A stretch of 64,000 bases of DNA, taken from assembly GCF_905475345.1 (NCBI RefSeq), contig NC_066588.1:2491001-2555000 (forward strand), given 5' to 3'. The DNA comes from Vespula vulgaris. Taxonomy: Eukaryota; Arthropoda; Insecta; Hymenoptera; Vespidae. The position numbers and the translations under genes were made by a program. Position 1 is the stretch's first letter; each line of letters starts with the position of its first letter. Shown piece by piece: positions 38,285-52,233 of this stretch. Under the pieces are notes generated by a model, which worked only from the letters and a program-made list of their open reading frames with translations, ran no database searches and was not told the DNA's origin.

Positions 38285-38785
38285 AATATTTCGATTAAAT
38301 TATGATTTTTTATCTTCGTCGTTATTGTTCGAAAGAAAATAAAATAAAACATCCTCGTTATTATATCAAATAAATCGTACACTTAGAGAGGTATTTATCA
38401 GTCTTTATTTCGTAACTAATCGACAGATCAAAATATATTTGCATTTATATATACATATACATATATACATATACACATATATATATATACATATATATAT
38501 ATTTATTTATTTACGTTAACACAGTGTCCTATAACGATAGACACAATGTGGGAAGGAATGGGATCGTCGGGGTTTGATTTAAGGAAATTTATTTTTTTTC
38601 TCGTTTAATCACGATGCAATTTTTATCTCAGATTTATGGCGGAAGCTAAATCAAAACTTTATAACTTTATATTATGTTATAATACTTTGTGCGATTTCTC
38701 ATCGAACCAAGTTTGATTAATTCGCGAGTTATCACTCGGGGCTGTGATAATCATCGAATTTGACGATGATAATAATTATAATCAT

Positions 38786-38786
<1 letters not shown>

Positions 38787-38840
<54 letters not shown>

Positions 38841-38890
38841 GTAATAATAACAATAATAATAATATTAATAATAATGCTAATAATAATATA
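38787..38890. repeat. (AAT)n trinucleotide microsatellite
   Basis: About 100 bp of AAT units with a few G or C substitutions. The poly-Ile open frame over it is an artefact. Confidence 0.95.
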
Positions 38891-39015
38891 GGATCCTTGC
38901 TCTTTTTTCACAATCGCGTTTGAAAAAATAGACATTCAGAGCTGTTCGAGTGATCCTTTTAATTCTTCTGCTTTTTTTTCTTTTTTTCTTTTTTTTTAAA
39001 CATTTGTATAGCATG

Positions 39016-39018
39016 TTT

Positions 39019-39052
<34 letters not shown>

Positions 39053-39055
39053 ACA
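39016..39055. repeat. (CT)n microsatellite
   Basis: CT dinucleotide run with one TTT interruption, followed by further CT-rich sequence. Confidence 0.9.
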
Positions 39056-39851
39056 TAGATCATTTAAATAAATCTTCTCTTTCTCCCTCTCAATATCGTT
39101 AAAATAATGATAATTAATATTATTATGTTATGTTGATCATTAAGTTAGCAGCAAAGTGCAACTAGAGTCATTACAAACTCACTACGCGGGGAGTACGTGT
39201 TCCTGCGGAATTATTTGTTTACCGCGTTAGTTTTTCAATGGGGTCGTCTTGTATTGTTGTACATATGTATCCTTTCTATGTACTTACAATTCAGCCGAGG
39301 CACCTTTGACACGCACTTATTTACTCGCGTTACGGAAAAATTGAAATGGAAGATGTGTAAAGGGAAGAAATTGAAGCATTGGAAATAGCGCGCGTTTGTT
39401 ATTAACAAACGGAGCCGAAAATCGATGGAGATCTTTTTTTCTTTTTTTTTTCTTCTCTTACCTCTTTTTTCATCTACGAAAAAAATTCTTCTTGAAGATA
39501 TAGAACTTTGATATTTTATTATATATATATATTTTTCTTTTTTTTTAGTCTTCTTATAGAAGAAAATGTAAGTACAAAGAAAAAACAAAAAAAAAAAGGA
39601 AAAAAAAAATGATCATCATTTGTACACGTTGTTGTTGATTGGCTCGCCAGAAAAAAATTAAATGAGCAAGTAAAAAAATAAATAAATAAATCGATAAAAA
39701 ATTAATTTTAATCGATCTTCGTTCTCCGTTCGTTACGAAATGGCCGCCATGAAATATTTTCATCGCGCGCGATAATGCAAAGGTACTTTTGCTAAAAACA
39801 ATTCTTTTTTATTGTTATTATTATTTCGTACGGCTCGTTCTCATGTGTTTT

Positions 39852-42851
39852 CTAATTTTGATATTTCGTTGCCTCGTTAGGCAAAACGACGCGTTTCGTC
39901 AGGCCGGGTTGGGCGTCAAAAACGTCAGTTTCGATTCGTTCGTCCTCATGACTTGCTGACTTCTCAAATTTCTTGGACGGGTTGCCAGATTGTAGGCACT
40001 CATTGATGAAACTGCAAACCGTGTTCACATAGACCTCACGATACATTGCATAATGTTTTACGTGGGGTGAATTTGTAAAGAGGACAAGTTGTACGCGTAC
40101 ACCGCGTTCTGCACGTCGGCTTGCGAATTTCTCGACATCCTGGAAATATAATATAACGTCATGTTCAATTGTCATGATAATTGATTTAAGATACATAATT
40201 GATTTAAAATTTATTAACCCTTTGAACTCGACTTTTTTTATCTTCCTCCTTTTTCTTTTTTAACCGACGTCGTCGAATCTCAGTTTAACGCGTGAAAGAT
40301 TAACGAAGGGATAATTATTTATTGTCATTGTTGATGCAAGGATACTAAACTGATAAATAAATGTAATTAATCGTAAAATATGGACAGATAAATGGCAGAC
40401 GATTATCGTTGTCACTTCAGAGACGACATATGAATTTTATCGTCGACCTCCGGCGTTGACGTTCGAATTAAAAGGGTTAACATTTTCGCTGACAAGATGG
40501 CTGTCAGCTTTGTCTTATATTCGAAGCATTATCTCAATAGAAATCCATAAAAAAGATTCGTAAATTAATTACGTTTCGCGTTGATTATACGATTATGTTC
40601 AATGTTTTTTTTTTCTTTTTCTATTTTTTTTTTTTTTACATAGATTACAATTGATATAAAAAAATATATATATACATATATTTACAGGTTTCGAGAAGTT
40701 GTTTAATTTCGCGAAACATGGATAACTTCGATCTGATAAAATATAAGCAAACGCGTTAATTGTTTTTACGTTTGGTTTAAAGAATATTTGTATAAACTAA
40801 CGGCAGCTGGAATCAATGTATCGGTGTTCGAGTAAAGAAAGAGTTGCGGCCAAGAATAAGATTCTTCCATCAGTGTGAATGGATTAGATTGAATGGTGAA
40901 ACCTCGTCCAAGAGCATGAGCGATCACCTGTAAAAAAAGGAAAAAAAGAATTGATATCTATTAAATAAGATATACAAAATGTTCATCGATCAATCTTATC
41001 TAATTTACATTTAATTCTCTTTTTACATGATCAATTTTTTTCTTTTTCTTTTTTTCGTTTTCTTTTTACACGTTTTAGAAGACAAAAGCAATTCTATTCT
41101 TAGACAATATATTACGATTCTATTAATGACACACGTTATTTTCTTCGAGACATATACACATATTTTAAATATAAATATTTAAAATAAAAAATAGCCTAGA
41201 ATACTATTCAATGATTTTCATACTTTTTTTGTCTCATAAACGACTTATCGTTCGTATCGGGTTTTCACATTATTTGGATGCGTCCTTCAATTTTTTTTCG
41301 GTTTTTTTTTTCTTCTGGAACAAATCTATCGCGTAAATGAAGAATTAGATGTATCGTTTGAAAGTAAGTAGAAACAAGTAAGAAGGTAATAACCTCGAAG
41401 AACCAGAACATTGAGAGGAAGATTGTAATGAAGAAAGACATTGGTATATTCGTCAGAGGATGTCCACCGATGATAGCACTGATAGCTTTGAACAGGGACG
41501 TAACTCTTCTTTCACCAGGCGCGCTGTCAAAAATTACCCCTTTCACTTGGGACTGAGAAATAATATTAAAAATGAATTATATCTGTGAAGTGAATAATAC
41601 AGTCAGATTAAAAAACAAAAAGAAAAATATGATCAAGGAAAAAAATAATGTTTCATTACTTGTATCGGAGAATCCATTTGTTGCATCGCGATACTGATGT
41701 GTTGATAAAGCAAAGCACCACCGTTGCTGAATATATGAAAGAATATCGGATGATCGTTCAAACTGTTTTTAGCAATCACCTGTAATAATCGTTTGCCTAT
41801 ATAAGGCATTTTATCTCTTCGTCCAAATAGACATTCCATCGGTGCCGTATAACGGAGAGTGATGCAACTGCAAATAATCGAATTTGACGATTACGGAAAT
41901 ATTCATTCAAATATACAAATATAATGTGAACACTCTATTTATTATCGTTAAAACGTTATATTCGAACGACGAATATATTTCATTTTTATCTTTGTAATCT
42001 TTTATCTTTGACCAATTTTGAGAAATTTCGCTTCTAATAAATTTTTAGTTTTCCAATTTTTTTTCTTTTTCTTTTTTTTTTATATAGTAAGAAAAATCTC
42101 AAATTAGGGTAAAACTATTATTATTTAAGTGCAACTATTAAATTAGTTTTTACGTGATTTTTAGCGATAGGAAATCCCCACCCACTCTCTGCTAAAAATA
42201 GACAGACCGCGGCACGTAAGTTAATACTCGAATATATATTTCGCATACAAAGTATTAACTAATAACTATTATCATTGACACGTGTACATGCCGATCGATC
42301 GTACCAACCAATATTTAAAGCTTCCTGTATGTCTCGAGCAATGTGCTTTAAACAAAATAAATTCGGCAATCGTTCCGAACTTTTATCGTTTCGATAAAAA
42401 AAAATTTTAAAACGAAAGAAGAAGGAATATGAGTGATATCAAAAAAAAAAAAAAGAAAAAACAAAGAAGAAAAAGAGAAAAAAATAAAAGAAACAAAAAT
42501 CGGTCCTAGTCAGGTGAACAGCATCTGTGGAAAGCCGGCACAAACGTGCGGTCGATAATCGTCGACTAGAAACGTAAAATAATATCACCGGCTGCTGTGC
42601 TATGCAAAGTGAAAATTATAATCAAAATTTTTATCGAACGAAATGATTTTTTTTTTTTTACAAAGGAGAGAAGAGAGGAAGAATCCTTTTTTTTTCTTTT
42701 TCTTTTATCTCTTTTAATAAATCACAGCGACGAAAAGCTCATCGCGAGTGAGTTTTCAATTCCCTATTTAATCGTGCGTTGAATTTCGAGGCTGACCTTG
42801 AAATTTTAATCAAAGAGAGTGAGCAAGCGAGCGAGTGAGCGAGCGAGTGAA

Positions 42852-42896
<45 letters not shown>

Positions 42897-43193
42897 AAGA
42901 AAGAGAGACAGAGAGAGAGAGAAAGACACGAGATTACCTTCGAAGGTATCCTACCTCTTCTCCTTGTAGATAGCACTGTATTTAGCCAAGTATCTATCTT
43001 GACAGCCAGCCCATCCAAGTAGAACGACAAGTGGCCGTTTGTCCTCTTCATAAACGAAGACGAATTCCTCCTTGTGATCCTGTCCATTGTTCGTGGACGA
43101 AGTCAACGTCGTCGGATCCTTTGGCGATGGTGGAAAGGAAGGGAACATTATGCAGTATTCCAGGTCCTCTTGATCGTTCATCTTCTCCGGCAT
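39852..43193 (-). CDS. TMEM53-like protein (DUF829, alpha/beta-hydrolase fold)
   Basis: Five minus-strand exons, 42955-43193, 41660-41867, 41394-41552, 40802-40927 and 39852-40139, join in frame to give 339 residues (human TMEM53 is about 277). The acidic N-terminal ~45 residues are not part of the conserved fold. Then come RPLVVLLGWAGCQDRYLAKY (first strand and oxyanion loop), HIFSNGGALLYQHI (nucleophile-elbow region, FSNGG), GVIFDSAPG (a conserved Asp in a DSAPG motif), a hydrophobic helix SFFITIFLSMFWFFE, LFLYSNTDTLIPA, and the C-terminal DVEKFASRRAERGV block with NSPHVKHYAMYREVYVNTV. The His of SPHV completes a possible triad. In vertebrates TMEM53 is a nuclear-envelope/ER membrane protein linked to BMP signalling; the insect role is not known. 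The final ~45 residues are polar and poorly conserved in style. Introns carry T-rich runs. Confidence 0.92.
42845..42935. repeat. (GA)n microsatellite next to TMEM53-like exon 1 donor
   Basis: GA-rich tract with AAAG interruptions about 20 bp inside the first intron of the TMEM53-like gene, preceded by GAGT/GAGC repeats from 42819. Confidence 0.9.
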
Positions 43194-43467
43194 GATCGTA
43201 TAGATTACCTCGCACCTATTTGGATGCCGGAAATGCGTACTCTCTCAATGCGCGTAATCTATATTTATGTAGCCGCCTTATGATGACGGCAACGGCAAAA
43301 GCTAGTTAGTAAGGTGATGATGACGAAGACGAGGAAGTGGAGGTATCTAGAGTAGAATATCTCGAGGAAACGAAACGAAACGTAACGTTGAGCGCGGGCT
43401 ACTCGAAAGAGGGAGGTAGAACGAGGTGGTAAAGATGAAGAGGGAGAGATGTATATACACGTCTATC

Positions 43468-43590
43468 TCCCTATATCTTTCTCTTTCTCTCTTTTTCTCT
43501 TTCTCTCTTTTTCTCTTCTCTCTCTTCTCTTTCTCTCTTTCTCTCTCTTTCTCTCCCTCCCTCTCTCTCCCTCTCTCTCTCTCTCTTGCT
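43468..43590. repeat. (CT)n microsatellite
   Basis: CT dinucleotide tract with CTTT and CCCT interruptions, roughly 120 bp. Confidence 0.95.
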
Positions 43591-43825
43591 CTTTTCAACA
43601 CACACGGATAGAAGCAACATATAAAAGCACCCCACTAGTCGCACTAGGAAAGCTCTCCTCTCGTTCGGCACGAGCTTGCGTCGTACCGTTCGCGTTCGTT
43701 CTTCGAAAGCGCGAAAGCGAATCGGAGGATCGATAAATGGAGTTTCCTGAAGGTGCACGCGAGCCAGCTCGCCTCGTGTCCAGCTCGAGCAAGACTATTT
43801 TATACGAGAGTCATTTTCTGTCTGT

Positions 43826-43827
<2 letters not shown>

Positions 43828-43873
<46 letters not shown>

Positions 43874-44000
43874 TTGTTTCTCTCTTTCGCTTTCTCTCTC
43901 TCTCTCTTTTTTTGTTTTTGTTTTTTTCTTCTCTCTCTTTTTTCTTTCTTTTTTTCTTTCTTTCTTTTTTTCTTTCTTCCTTCTTTCCTCTTTCTTTCTA
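43828..44000. repeat. (CT)n and (CTTT)n tract
   Basis: A long CT run followed by CTTT/TTTC-rich sequence; polypyrimidine on the plus strand over about 170 bp. Confidence 0.95.
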
Positions 44001-45044
44001 GAGGACAAAGATCGAAAGATCGATACGATTCCTTGTAACTTTTCACTTTAATCTAACTTCCATCGTAGATTTGCTTATTCATCGATGACATATCGTTTCA
44101 CGAACCGAATATGTTACACCGAGGTATCGATCGACTGCAACAACAACGAAGAGTCTACTTGTCTAGAATAATTTCAGATCGCTCAAAGCGCTAATCTAAT
44201 TCACGACGCGTTCATATTTTTTCAGACGTAAGGCGAAACGATATGCGATCGTCTTTTTTAAATTCAATCGGAAATCTCTCATGTTCCAAAAAGATAGAGA
44301 ATTTTGCCGCCGTTCTTACGGTTGCAACATGATTGAACCCGTCTACAGGAAATAGAAAATTTGATGATTGAATAATCAATCCATAATCGAAATCTCGTAT
44401 TAAAAGTTATGTTTCCGAATCTCCCTATGACGTATATACTATTTTATCTGTTCGATTCGAAATCGATTGGAAGAGGAAAATTGGGATTCGTGGATTAATT
44501 TGAAGGAAGCGAGGGGGAGAATCGTTCGTCTCTTATTTTGATTTCCGTTTTCCGAGAGAAGTGGAAAGTTCATATCGTTCGAACGAAAATTCAAAGTTAA
44601 AGGGGTCGTCTTTTCTACCATTCACCCTTTTTCACTCGTTTCAGTGTTCTACTTTACCGACCACGTCGAGAAAGTAGAATACGTCGATAAGATAGAAACC
44701 TGCGAGAAAATAATTAATCGTTTATTATCGAATTTCGGTGGATAAGTTGAATCGGTAATGTCGTAAACCGCATAGATGGCGCCAAATATAGAAAGTACTC
44801 GCGTCGAGATGGTAAACATTGAGCAGGCGCTCTCAGGCGCTGGACCCGCGCTTGGATGCTGCCGACGCGCATGGTCGTCGAGTCATAACCGAGATGCACA
44901 GAGAAAGAGGGAGAGAGACCGGCCGAGATTCAAACTCGAAATCTAAACGACCGAACATTCAGAGTCACGCGAGTGGCCGCGCGATACGGCTCGGGCGTTT
45001 GAAAACGTACGGACGACGACAAAGGACACGACGAGTCGCGCGCC

Positions 45045-46884
45045 ATGTGCGATCGGAGAAGTTTCAGATTAAAGAGAATCCTCTGTGTTCTATTCTTTGT
45101 CAATGGCATCGTCCTACCGATCGGTGAGTATATTTCTTATACGAATATTTTCCTTTTATTTTCGATTCGATCGGAAATTACGTGCGCGTTTATGTGTTTC
45201 AAGAAGTTCGAATGACGATTGGTGACGACGATGGTAACGAAGAAAAAAAAAAAATGTAATTAATAAAAAGAACATGCTTTTTTTTCTTTTTCTTTCATTT
45301 ATAGACCCTCCAAGCTGTTATCATATCGTCGGTTATAAATTGCAAACATCCACAAGTCGACGTACCCTTATAATTTCAACTCAATTTAAATTCATGATCA
45401 ATTTAAAATTTGTTAATTATTATCGTCTTTTTTATTGATCAATATAAAAATGTACTTTTATCCATGGTTACGTGGATATTCGTTGAGATCGAAGATTAAG
45501 TGGCGATCGTTTAGTATAATTTTTTATTCGTCGATGCGCGCTAAAAGGACCATTCACTTCTTCATAAATATCTACTTGATTAAGTTGTAAAAGCTAATGA
45601 TCATTTATATACATACATACATATGTATACATATATATATATGGAGAAATATTTCAGGTTAATGGCTAATTACTCACTAATGATTTCATTTTCCTGTTGA
45701 TACGTTCGATGTTCATTCGTGGAATTGCCAATGTTGTTTCTTTATTTCTTTCTTTCCTTTTTCTTTTTTTTTGTTTTAATTTCTTTAACACATAGCTCTG
45801 AATTAACGTCGAAGTATGCAACGAAACGAGGAAAGTTTTGCAGTTTTCCTGCCGCGTTTAGCATGAGCTTGATATGCACGTTGAATAATAAAGACATCAA
45901 TGAACAAGCCCTGGTGGTCGCGTGTTACTTCGTGCGTTTCGTGTTAAGCTTAATCGTAGTATATTCAAAGTTTTTAAGACATAAAAACTTTTACTATTCT
46001 CTTACGATTACTCTATGTTATTTTCAAATGTTCTCAAATAAAAGATAAAAAATCATTGACCAAACGAAGCGAAATAATATTCTTTCTACGAACAATTAGA
46101 AAAAAAAAGAAGAAAAGAAATATGTATATATTACATATTATATGTGTATATAATATTAATTTTTCTTCAACATTTTTCATCCTTTAGTATTAATTCTCTC
46201 TACTTTTTTTCCTTTCTTTCTTTTTTTTTTTTTAATCTTTACGTTTGTCTTTAAAGCAGACTTTTCTCTCCAATACAGACAACGCTTTCAAGAATTTCAT
46301 TAGCGTGAGAATCCTCGAGAGAGCAGTCTACGGATTACGTTTCACCCAGACATGAACGTAATTGCGTTCGGTTTTATTTAATTCTTCACATTTTTTAACG
46401 GAAATATTATAATAAAAAAGATTTCTTTCTTTAACGATTTTACTTTCACGATTATACTCATATATACATATATATATACCTTTTTTTTCCATAAAATACA
46501 AAATACATACAAGTATATTCTATCGACTCGACAAACATTAAGAATTATAAAAATTTTATATACAAAGCTATATACTATGTGTATATTCATATTGTATAAT
46601 CGACGCAAAGTGGCGATAATATGGCAAGCTGTTTCATTTTTATTCTATTTTACTTTCCGATAGACGTAATACGCGCGCAAAATTGTATTCGAGCGAAATT
46701 CCATGTGAAGCTTCGCTGGCAGAATATTTCGTCGCGCACTGGACTATGAGCACGCCTATATGTTAGTAGCTATTTTATGCAGTTTAGGTATGCACCGATG
46801 CATCACGAACGTTCGCGCCACTCCTCCGTGAGGAAAGTATCGGAGGAACGCTTAAATATATCCTTATATATATCTCTACATACC

Positions 46885-46935
<51 letters not shown>

Positions 46936-48725
46936 AGGTTATATACTCAAACGTTTACGACTGAGAACACATGAAATAATTCGATTACTATAAGTCGAGT
47001 GCGAGCGGATGATACCGATTAATTTTTCCTCTGGATTTTTAATTATCGTTTTTCTTTCTTTGTCTTTTTTTCTTTCTTCTTTTCTTTCTTCCCTTCTTTC
47101 CATCTTTCTTCCTTTCTTTTTTCTTTTTTCGTTATATCCTCTTCCATTCCTTTTCAACCCATTTCAAATCTGAAATCGTGACCTCATTCCTACCCCTTAG
47201 GATTTCCACATGGAAGTTTCTCATCTCTTATGTAAATGAATCCACGCGTTACGTTCAAACGCGAACGAAACAATAGATTTGCGAGGATGTTCGGAAAATT
47301 TTTCTTTTATGACGTTCTCAATTGCTTACCACTTGTTTCATTCCAATAATGAACGATATCATTTTGATAATCATCATTGTTATCTAACTGTTCGAACGAG
47401 CTATCTTTATTTTTGAATATATACGATTGTTCGATATTATCCTCGTAGACTTTGAAAATAAATTATTTCATTTATTGTTTAATCCGATCGAAGAAATTAC
47501 ATTGCCGATACTTTACCAGTTTATTCTTCTTCCTCTTTTCTTCTTTTCCAAGTAATTATTTCACACATAATTATTCGTAATTCTCTCGAAACAATCTTAT
47601 CGCGAATGGAGTAAGAAAATATCGAGCTTTGTTTCCAAGCATAAATAATCGGAGAAATTACGTTGCCGGTAGATCCAACGAACGTTGATTTTTTCACGTC
47701 GCTTAATTCCTTTCTTCTGTTTTCTCATTTTAATCTGCAAATAATTAATTATTTCGCAGATAATTATTCGTAATTCTCTTGAAACATTTTACCACGAGAG
47801 AAGTAAGAAAATATCGAGCTGTGTTTTCGAGCGTTCCGCAAACAAATATCTATCCATCTATTCATCCATCCATCCATCTATCTATCTCTCTATCTATCTA
47901 TCTATCAATCTATCTATCTATCTATCCATCCATCCATTCGCGAAGAAGCCTCGTTCGTTGCTTCATCTCTCATTCGAAAGTCATACTTTAGCGTTTTAGA
48001 ATCAGTGAGTGAAGGGGAAGTTAAGAAGGAAGAAAGCAACGAAGAAGAAGCAAAGAAGACGTCGTACCCTCTCCCTTTTTGCCCTTCTCCTTTTCGTTCA
48101 TCCTTGCCGATCCTTCGAAGGGGAATAAACATCGGAGATTGGATTTTGGATTACCAGTATCCTTATGCTTCGAGGAGTGGCAAGAAGATGGAGGTTGGAA
48201 GAGAGGGTGGTAGTGGTGGTGGGTGGATAGTAGGAGGGGGAAGGAAGACAGGGAGGGTGAGTAGAAGGGAAGAAAAGTGAGAAAGATGCAAATGTGGGAA
48301 AGGAAACTGCGGACGTTCGAAGGTCCTCGAAAATATAGAAAAGTTGAGTATGCGATTCGGTGACACAGAAAATCAACATTTTTATACTACGAGTATTACC
48401 CGAGGCTACGAGAAATACGTATGTCCATCTCTTTCTGTCTCTCTCTTTCTTTCTCTGTTTCTGTCTCTCTATCTCTTTCTCGCTTACTCTCTTTTGATAT
48501 TTTCTTCGTCCCAGGACACAACGTCTTTTCATCCTCCGTCTTCAATCTCTCCCCTTCATTCTCCTTTCAGGATTTTTCGTGAAAACGTACGAGGACACGT
48601 ACGAAATCGTAATATTTCCCACTTCTGACCGATTTTTCATAGTTCTTTTTGTCGTAGGAGATAAATTTTGGCTGGATTAAATATGAGTATGTGTTTGTAT
48701 GTATGTGTGTGTGTATGTGTGTGTA

Positions 48726-48768
<43 letters not shown>

Positions 48769-49217
48769 CAGGATTGTTTGATTTCGTTAGAATTTTAATG
48801 GACGAAAAAAATGAACGATTCTCTTTTAGATTTTTATGTTAATTTGAGATCAAAATGATCGATTGAAGAAAAATGTATCATCTTCGTACTGTCTACGAAA
48901 TATAAAGGAAAAAAGAAGAAAAGAGAAGAAAGAATGAAAGAAAGAAAGAAAGAAACGAAGGAAGAAAGAGAAAGAAGTATCCCATCTTGATTACAAATGA
49001 AAATCGTTGATGACTTAGGTCATCGAACTTCTGACGAGTCGAAGTAAATCGTGCGACCAGTCGGTATTCCAGAAGGAATGAAATTTCATCAGGAGAATAA
49101 AATAGGACTCGTACGTCGACGACAGGAAGAAATGCCTTTTATAAAAGAAAATGTCTTCGTCCTCGCAGTCCATCTCCACCATTTGTTCCCTTCTTCTCTT
49201 TTTTTTCTATTTTTTTG

Positions 49218-49248
<31 letters not shown>

Positions 49249-52172
49249 TCTTCTTCTCTCTGTCTCTCTCTGTCTCTCTATCTTTCTCTGTCTCTGTCTC
49301 TCTATCTCTATTTTCTGCTTTCGATCGAAAGAATCGTCCCTGAAAAGCGAGGAAGCTGGAAAAATTAGCAATGTAAATTCCATTGCTCCTGATGCTTACA
49401 ATCGATACTTTCTAATCATGATGGATCGGACTTCGTCATTGCTTGAAATCAATTCTTTTCGTCTTCTTCGTACAGTATATATAACAAAACTTGATTTACT
49501 TACTTATTTTTAATTTTCGAATTGCAAATATCTATACAGATTATTGACTCATAATAATAATTAACTTGGGAATAATGATTAAGTATGATTACTCTATCGT
49601 TTTTTGTTGAAATGAAAACAAAAAAAGAAAAAAGGAAAAACGAAAATTTGATTTCATTTCTTATAAATAAATTTCTTTTTTTTCGAGTTACATCTAGATC
49701 TCGTTGATTTATTATAATTCATACTATATATTCAACCAATATATATATATATTTTTTTTATTCACTAGACATTCTCTTTTTTTTCATCAGACAAAAAAGA
49801 AATAAACAAATTATTTCCATTCTTTTCTTTTTATTTTTCTTTTTATTTTTTTTTTGACGCACAAGATCTGTCTTTACGTATTTATGTTATTCACGGTGCA
49901 GCTACGTGTCGTACTTTCTCTCTCTCTCTCTCTCTCGCTCACTATTTTTTTCTTTTTTTTTTTCGTTCTATTTTCAAGCGTACCTGTCAAGCTCCTGACA
50001 GATTGTCCGTACGATAAGCGGCGTCGGACGAAAGAGGAATTGATTTATAATGGTCGTGCCACGTTCGCAGTACCGATAGCGCTTGTTTCCCGTCAGGCGA
50101 AACAATATTAGCCAGACGAGGCGAATCCTTTGATTTTTCGTGTTTTTGAAAACGTTTACTTATAATTTTCGAGCGTCCCGTGTTTGGAGTCGCTTTGAAA
50201 AAAAAAGAGATCGTTCGACCTTAATTTGCGCGTGCGTGTGTTTTTTTTATCTTTTCTTTCATTTAACTTCATCGAATATCATGCTACTTGTTTGCCTTTA
50301 ATTTCTTATTAATTCGCACGTTTTCTTTCTTGCGTTTTATTTTGTTTTATTATTTCGTTTCCTTTTTTTTTATTCTCACTTCTCTCTCTCTCTCTCTCTT
50401 TCTGCTCATTCTACGCCATTTTTCGATACATCGTAAAACGAATCTCCGATTCGACGGAAAGTTACCAAATTAAAATGGACGAAATAACGGGCTCCTTCGT
50501 TTTTTTTTTCTTTTTCTTGTTTCGAACAAACACCGAACAGCTAACAATATCGTGTTGATCGTACGAGACTAATTCACAAGCACGTCAACGATAATTCGTG
50601 CGGATGGGTACATTTTGACGATGAGAAAAAAAATGTGTTTCATTATTTTTTTTTCTTTTTTTTTTTAGCGACAGTAACGAAACAGCGACAGAGTTTTATA
50701 ACTCGTTGGAAACGTTTGATTTCGTCAACGAGATTCGTTGGGGTTCTATTCGAGGAGGAAAAAGCAAAAATTAGGATCGTAATAAATTGGGAGACCGGAT
50801 AGAATATATTTTATGTCATTTGAAATAATATTTTATGTCAATTAGAATAATATTTTATGTCGTTTAGAATAATATTTTATGTCATTACCAACTACTTTTT
50901 TCCTCCATTGAGCTCGCTCCTGCCCCCACTAATCGATCTTCATTTTCTCGAGTTAAAAATGATCATCTCGAAGCTGGACAAATATGAATCGTGTTGTTGA
51001 GTGAGCTAGGTTGCAAGAATATTCGATAAATTATTTCTTCTCTTTTTCTCTCTCTCTCTCTCTCGTGCGCGCGCGCACTCAGTATTTTAGACACGTTATC
51101 AATCTAACAACGAAAATAACGTGACCTTAACACAATTTTGTCTTACGATAAATATAAGGTATCGACGAGTATTATACAAGTGTTATAGTATTGAGACACG
51201 TAATTAAAACCTTAACAAGACAATGTAGGTCATTAGTTGAGTTCAATTATTTAGATCGATTATTTAGTCGAACGTCGATCGAGATAGAGGAGAGATAATT
51301 TTTTTCCTTTCTTTTTTCTTCGAAAAAAGAAGAAAAGGAAGAGGGGAAAAAAAGAGAAAAAAAGGAAATAAAGAAAATGCTGAAACACACGGTTGAATTG
51401 CTGTTTAAAATCGATCGTGTATAAGGGATTAATATTTAATTCCGGATTTAAAGAATAATTACACTTCAACGAGGGATGGATTAAATTAACGACGGATAGA
51501 AACTTCTGGAAAACTCAGTTCTGATCGATACGAGGGGATGAAAGGGGAAAGGATAGGTAGATAGCCAAGAGAGGTAGATTGGGAATACGAAAGCACACAT
51601 ACACACACACCGAGCCACACATATATGCCCTATACGCACATATGTACATACGTATGTATGTATGTATGTATGTATCTTAGGATTACTGAATCATTACTTA
51701 AGGCTTTAAGGGAAAGTTCGAGTCGAGATCGTGTCGAAGTTTGTTCGATGGTCGTCTACGAGACGACCGATATATCGAAGGATCGGTGCCCAAATCGACG
51801 TGACACCGCGAACGGCTTGCTAAGACTGTTTTCGAGCGAAGACATTGACGAAGGACAGATTAATCGCATTACCGATTGTCGAACGGCCTTTGTAGAGAGG
51901 AGTAAGTCTCGGTCAGTAAATACCGAATCTATATCTGTATATACCTCTCTGTATATACCTGCACGTAGCTAGGCTAGCTAGCTTAGCTTAGCTATGTTGA
52001 TGTTCAGCATCGATGTCAACTTAATCCACCATCCACACCGTCTACTGTCGAGTTTAATTAAACTTTTGCAATGAAATTCGCTGGTTTTACTCTCTCTCTC
52101 TCTCTCTTTCTTCCCTTTCTTTCTCTCTTTCTCTTTCTCTATCTTACTCTCTGTTAACCAGCAATCAGCTTT

Positions 52173-52233
<61 letters not shown>

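Larger units (their letters stand above)
38265..39851. other. intergenic stretch with microsatellites
   Basis: Lies between the promoter side of the uncharacterised gene and the 3' end of the TMEM53-like gene. It contains TA/CATA runs (38448-38510), an (AAT)n tract (38787-38890), a CT run (39016-39055) and several A- or T-rich runs. No gene was found. Confidence 0.6.
43194..45044. other. divergent intergenic region with CT tracts and a GC/CpG-rich 5' leader
   Basis: Lies between the start codons of the TMEM53-like gene (-) and the signal-peptide gene (+). Two long CT-rich tracts (43468-43590 and 43828-44000) generate open frames in several phases that are artefacts. From about 44770 to 45044 composition turns GC- and CpG-rich with no microsatellites, which is what a 5' UTR and core promoter of the plus-strand gene would look like. 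A 102-codon frame at 44819-45127 overlaps this leader and is probably not translated. Confidence 0.6.

Noticed and set aside
43347..44051. multiple 60-104-codon open frames on both strands
   Set aside because: All are driven by CT/GA repeats, producing Ser/Leu/Phe or Arg/Glu/Lys low-complexity translations.
44819..45127. 102-codon open frame across the first exon
   Set aside because: It is Arg-rich because of local CpG content and overlaps the 5' leader; the signal-peptide frame starting at 45045 fits a first coding exon better.
47849..47940. regularly repeated block considered as a CRISPR-like array
   Set aside because: It is a simple tetranucleotide microsatellite with no unique spacers, and the genome is animal.
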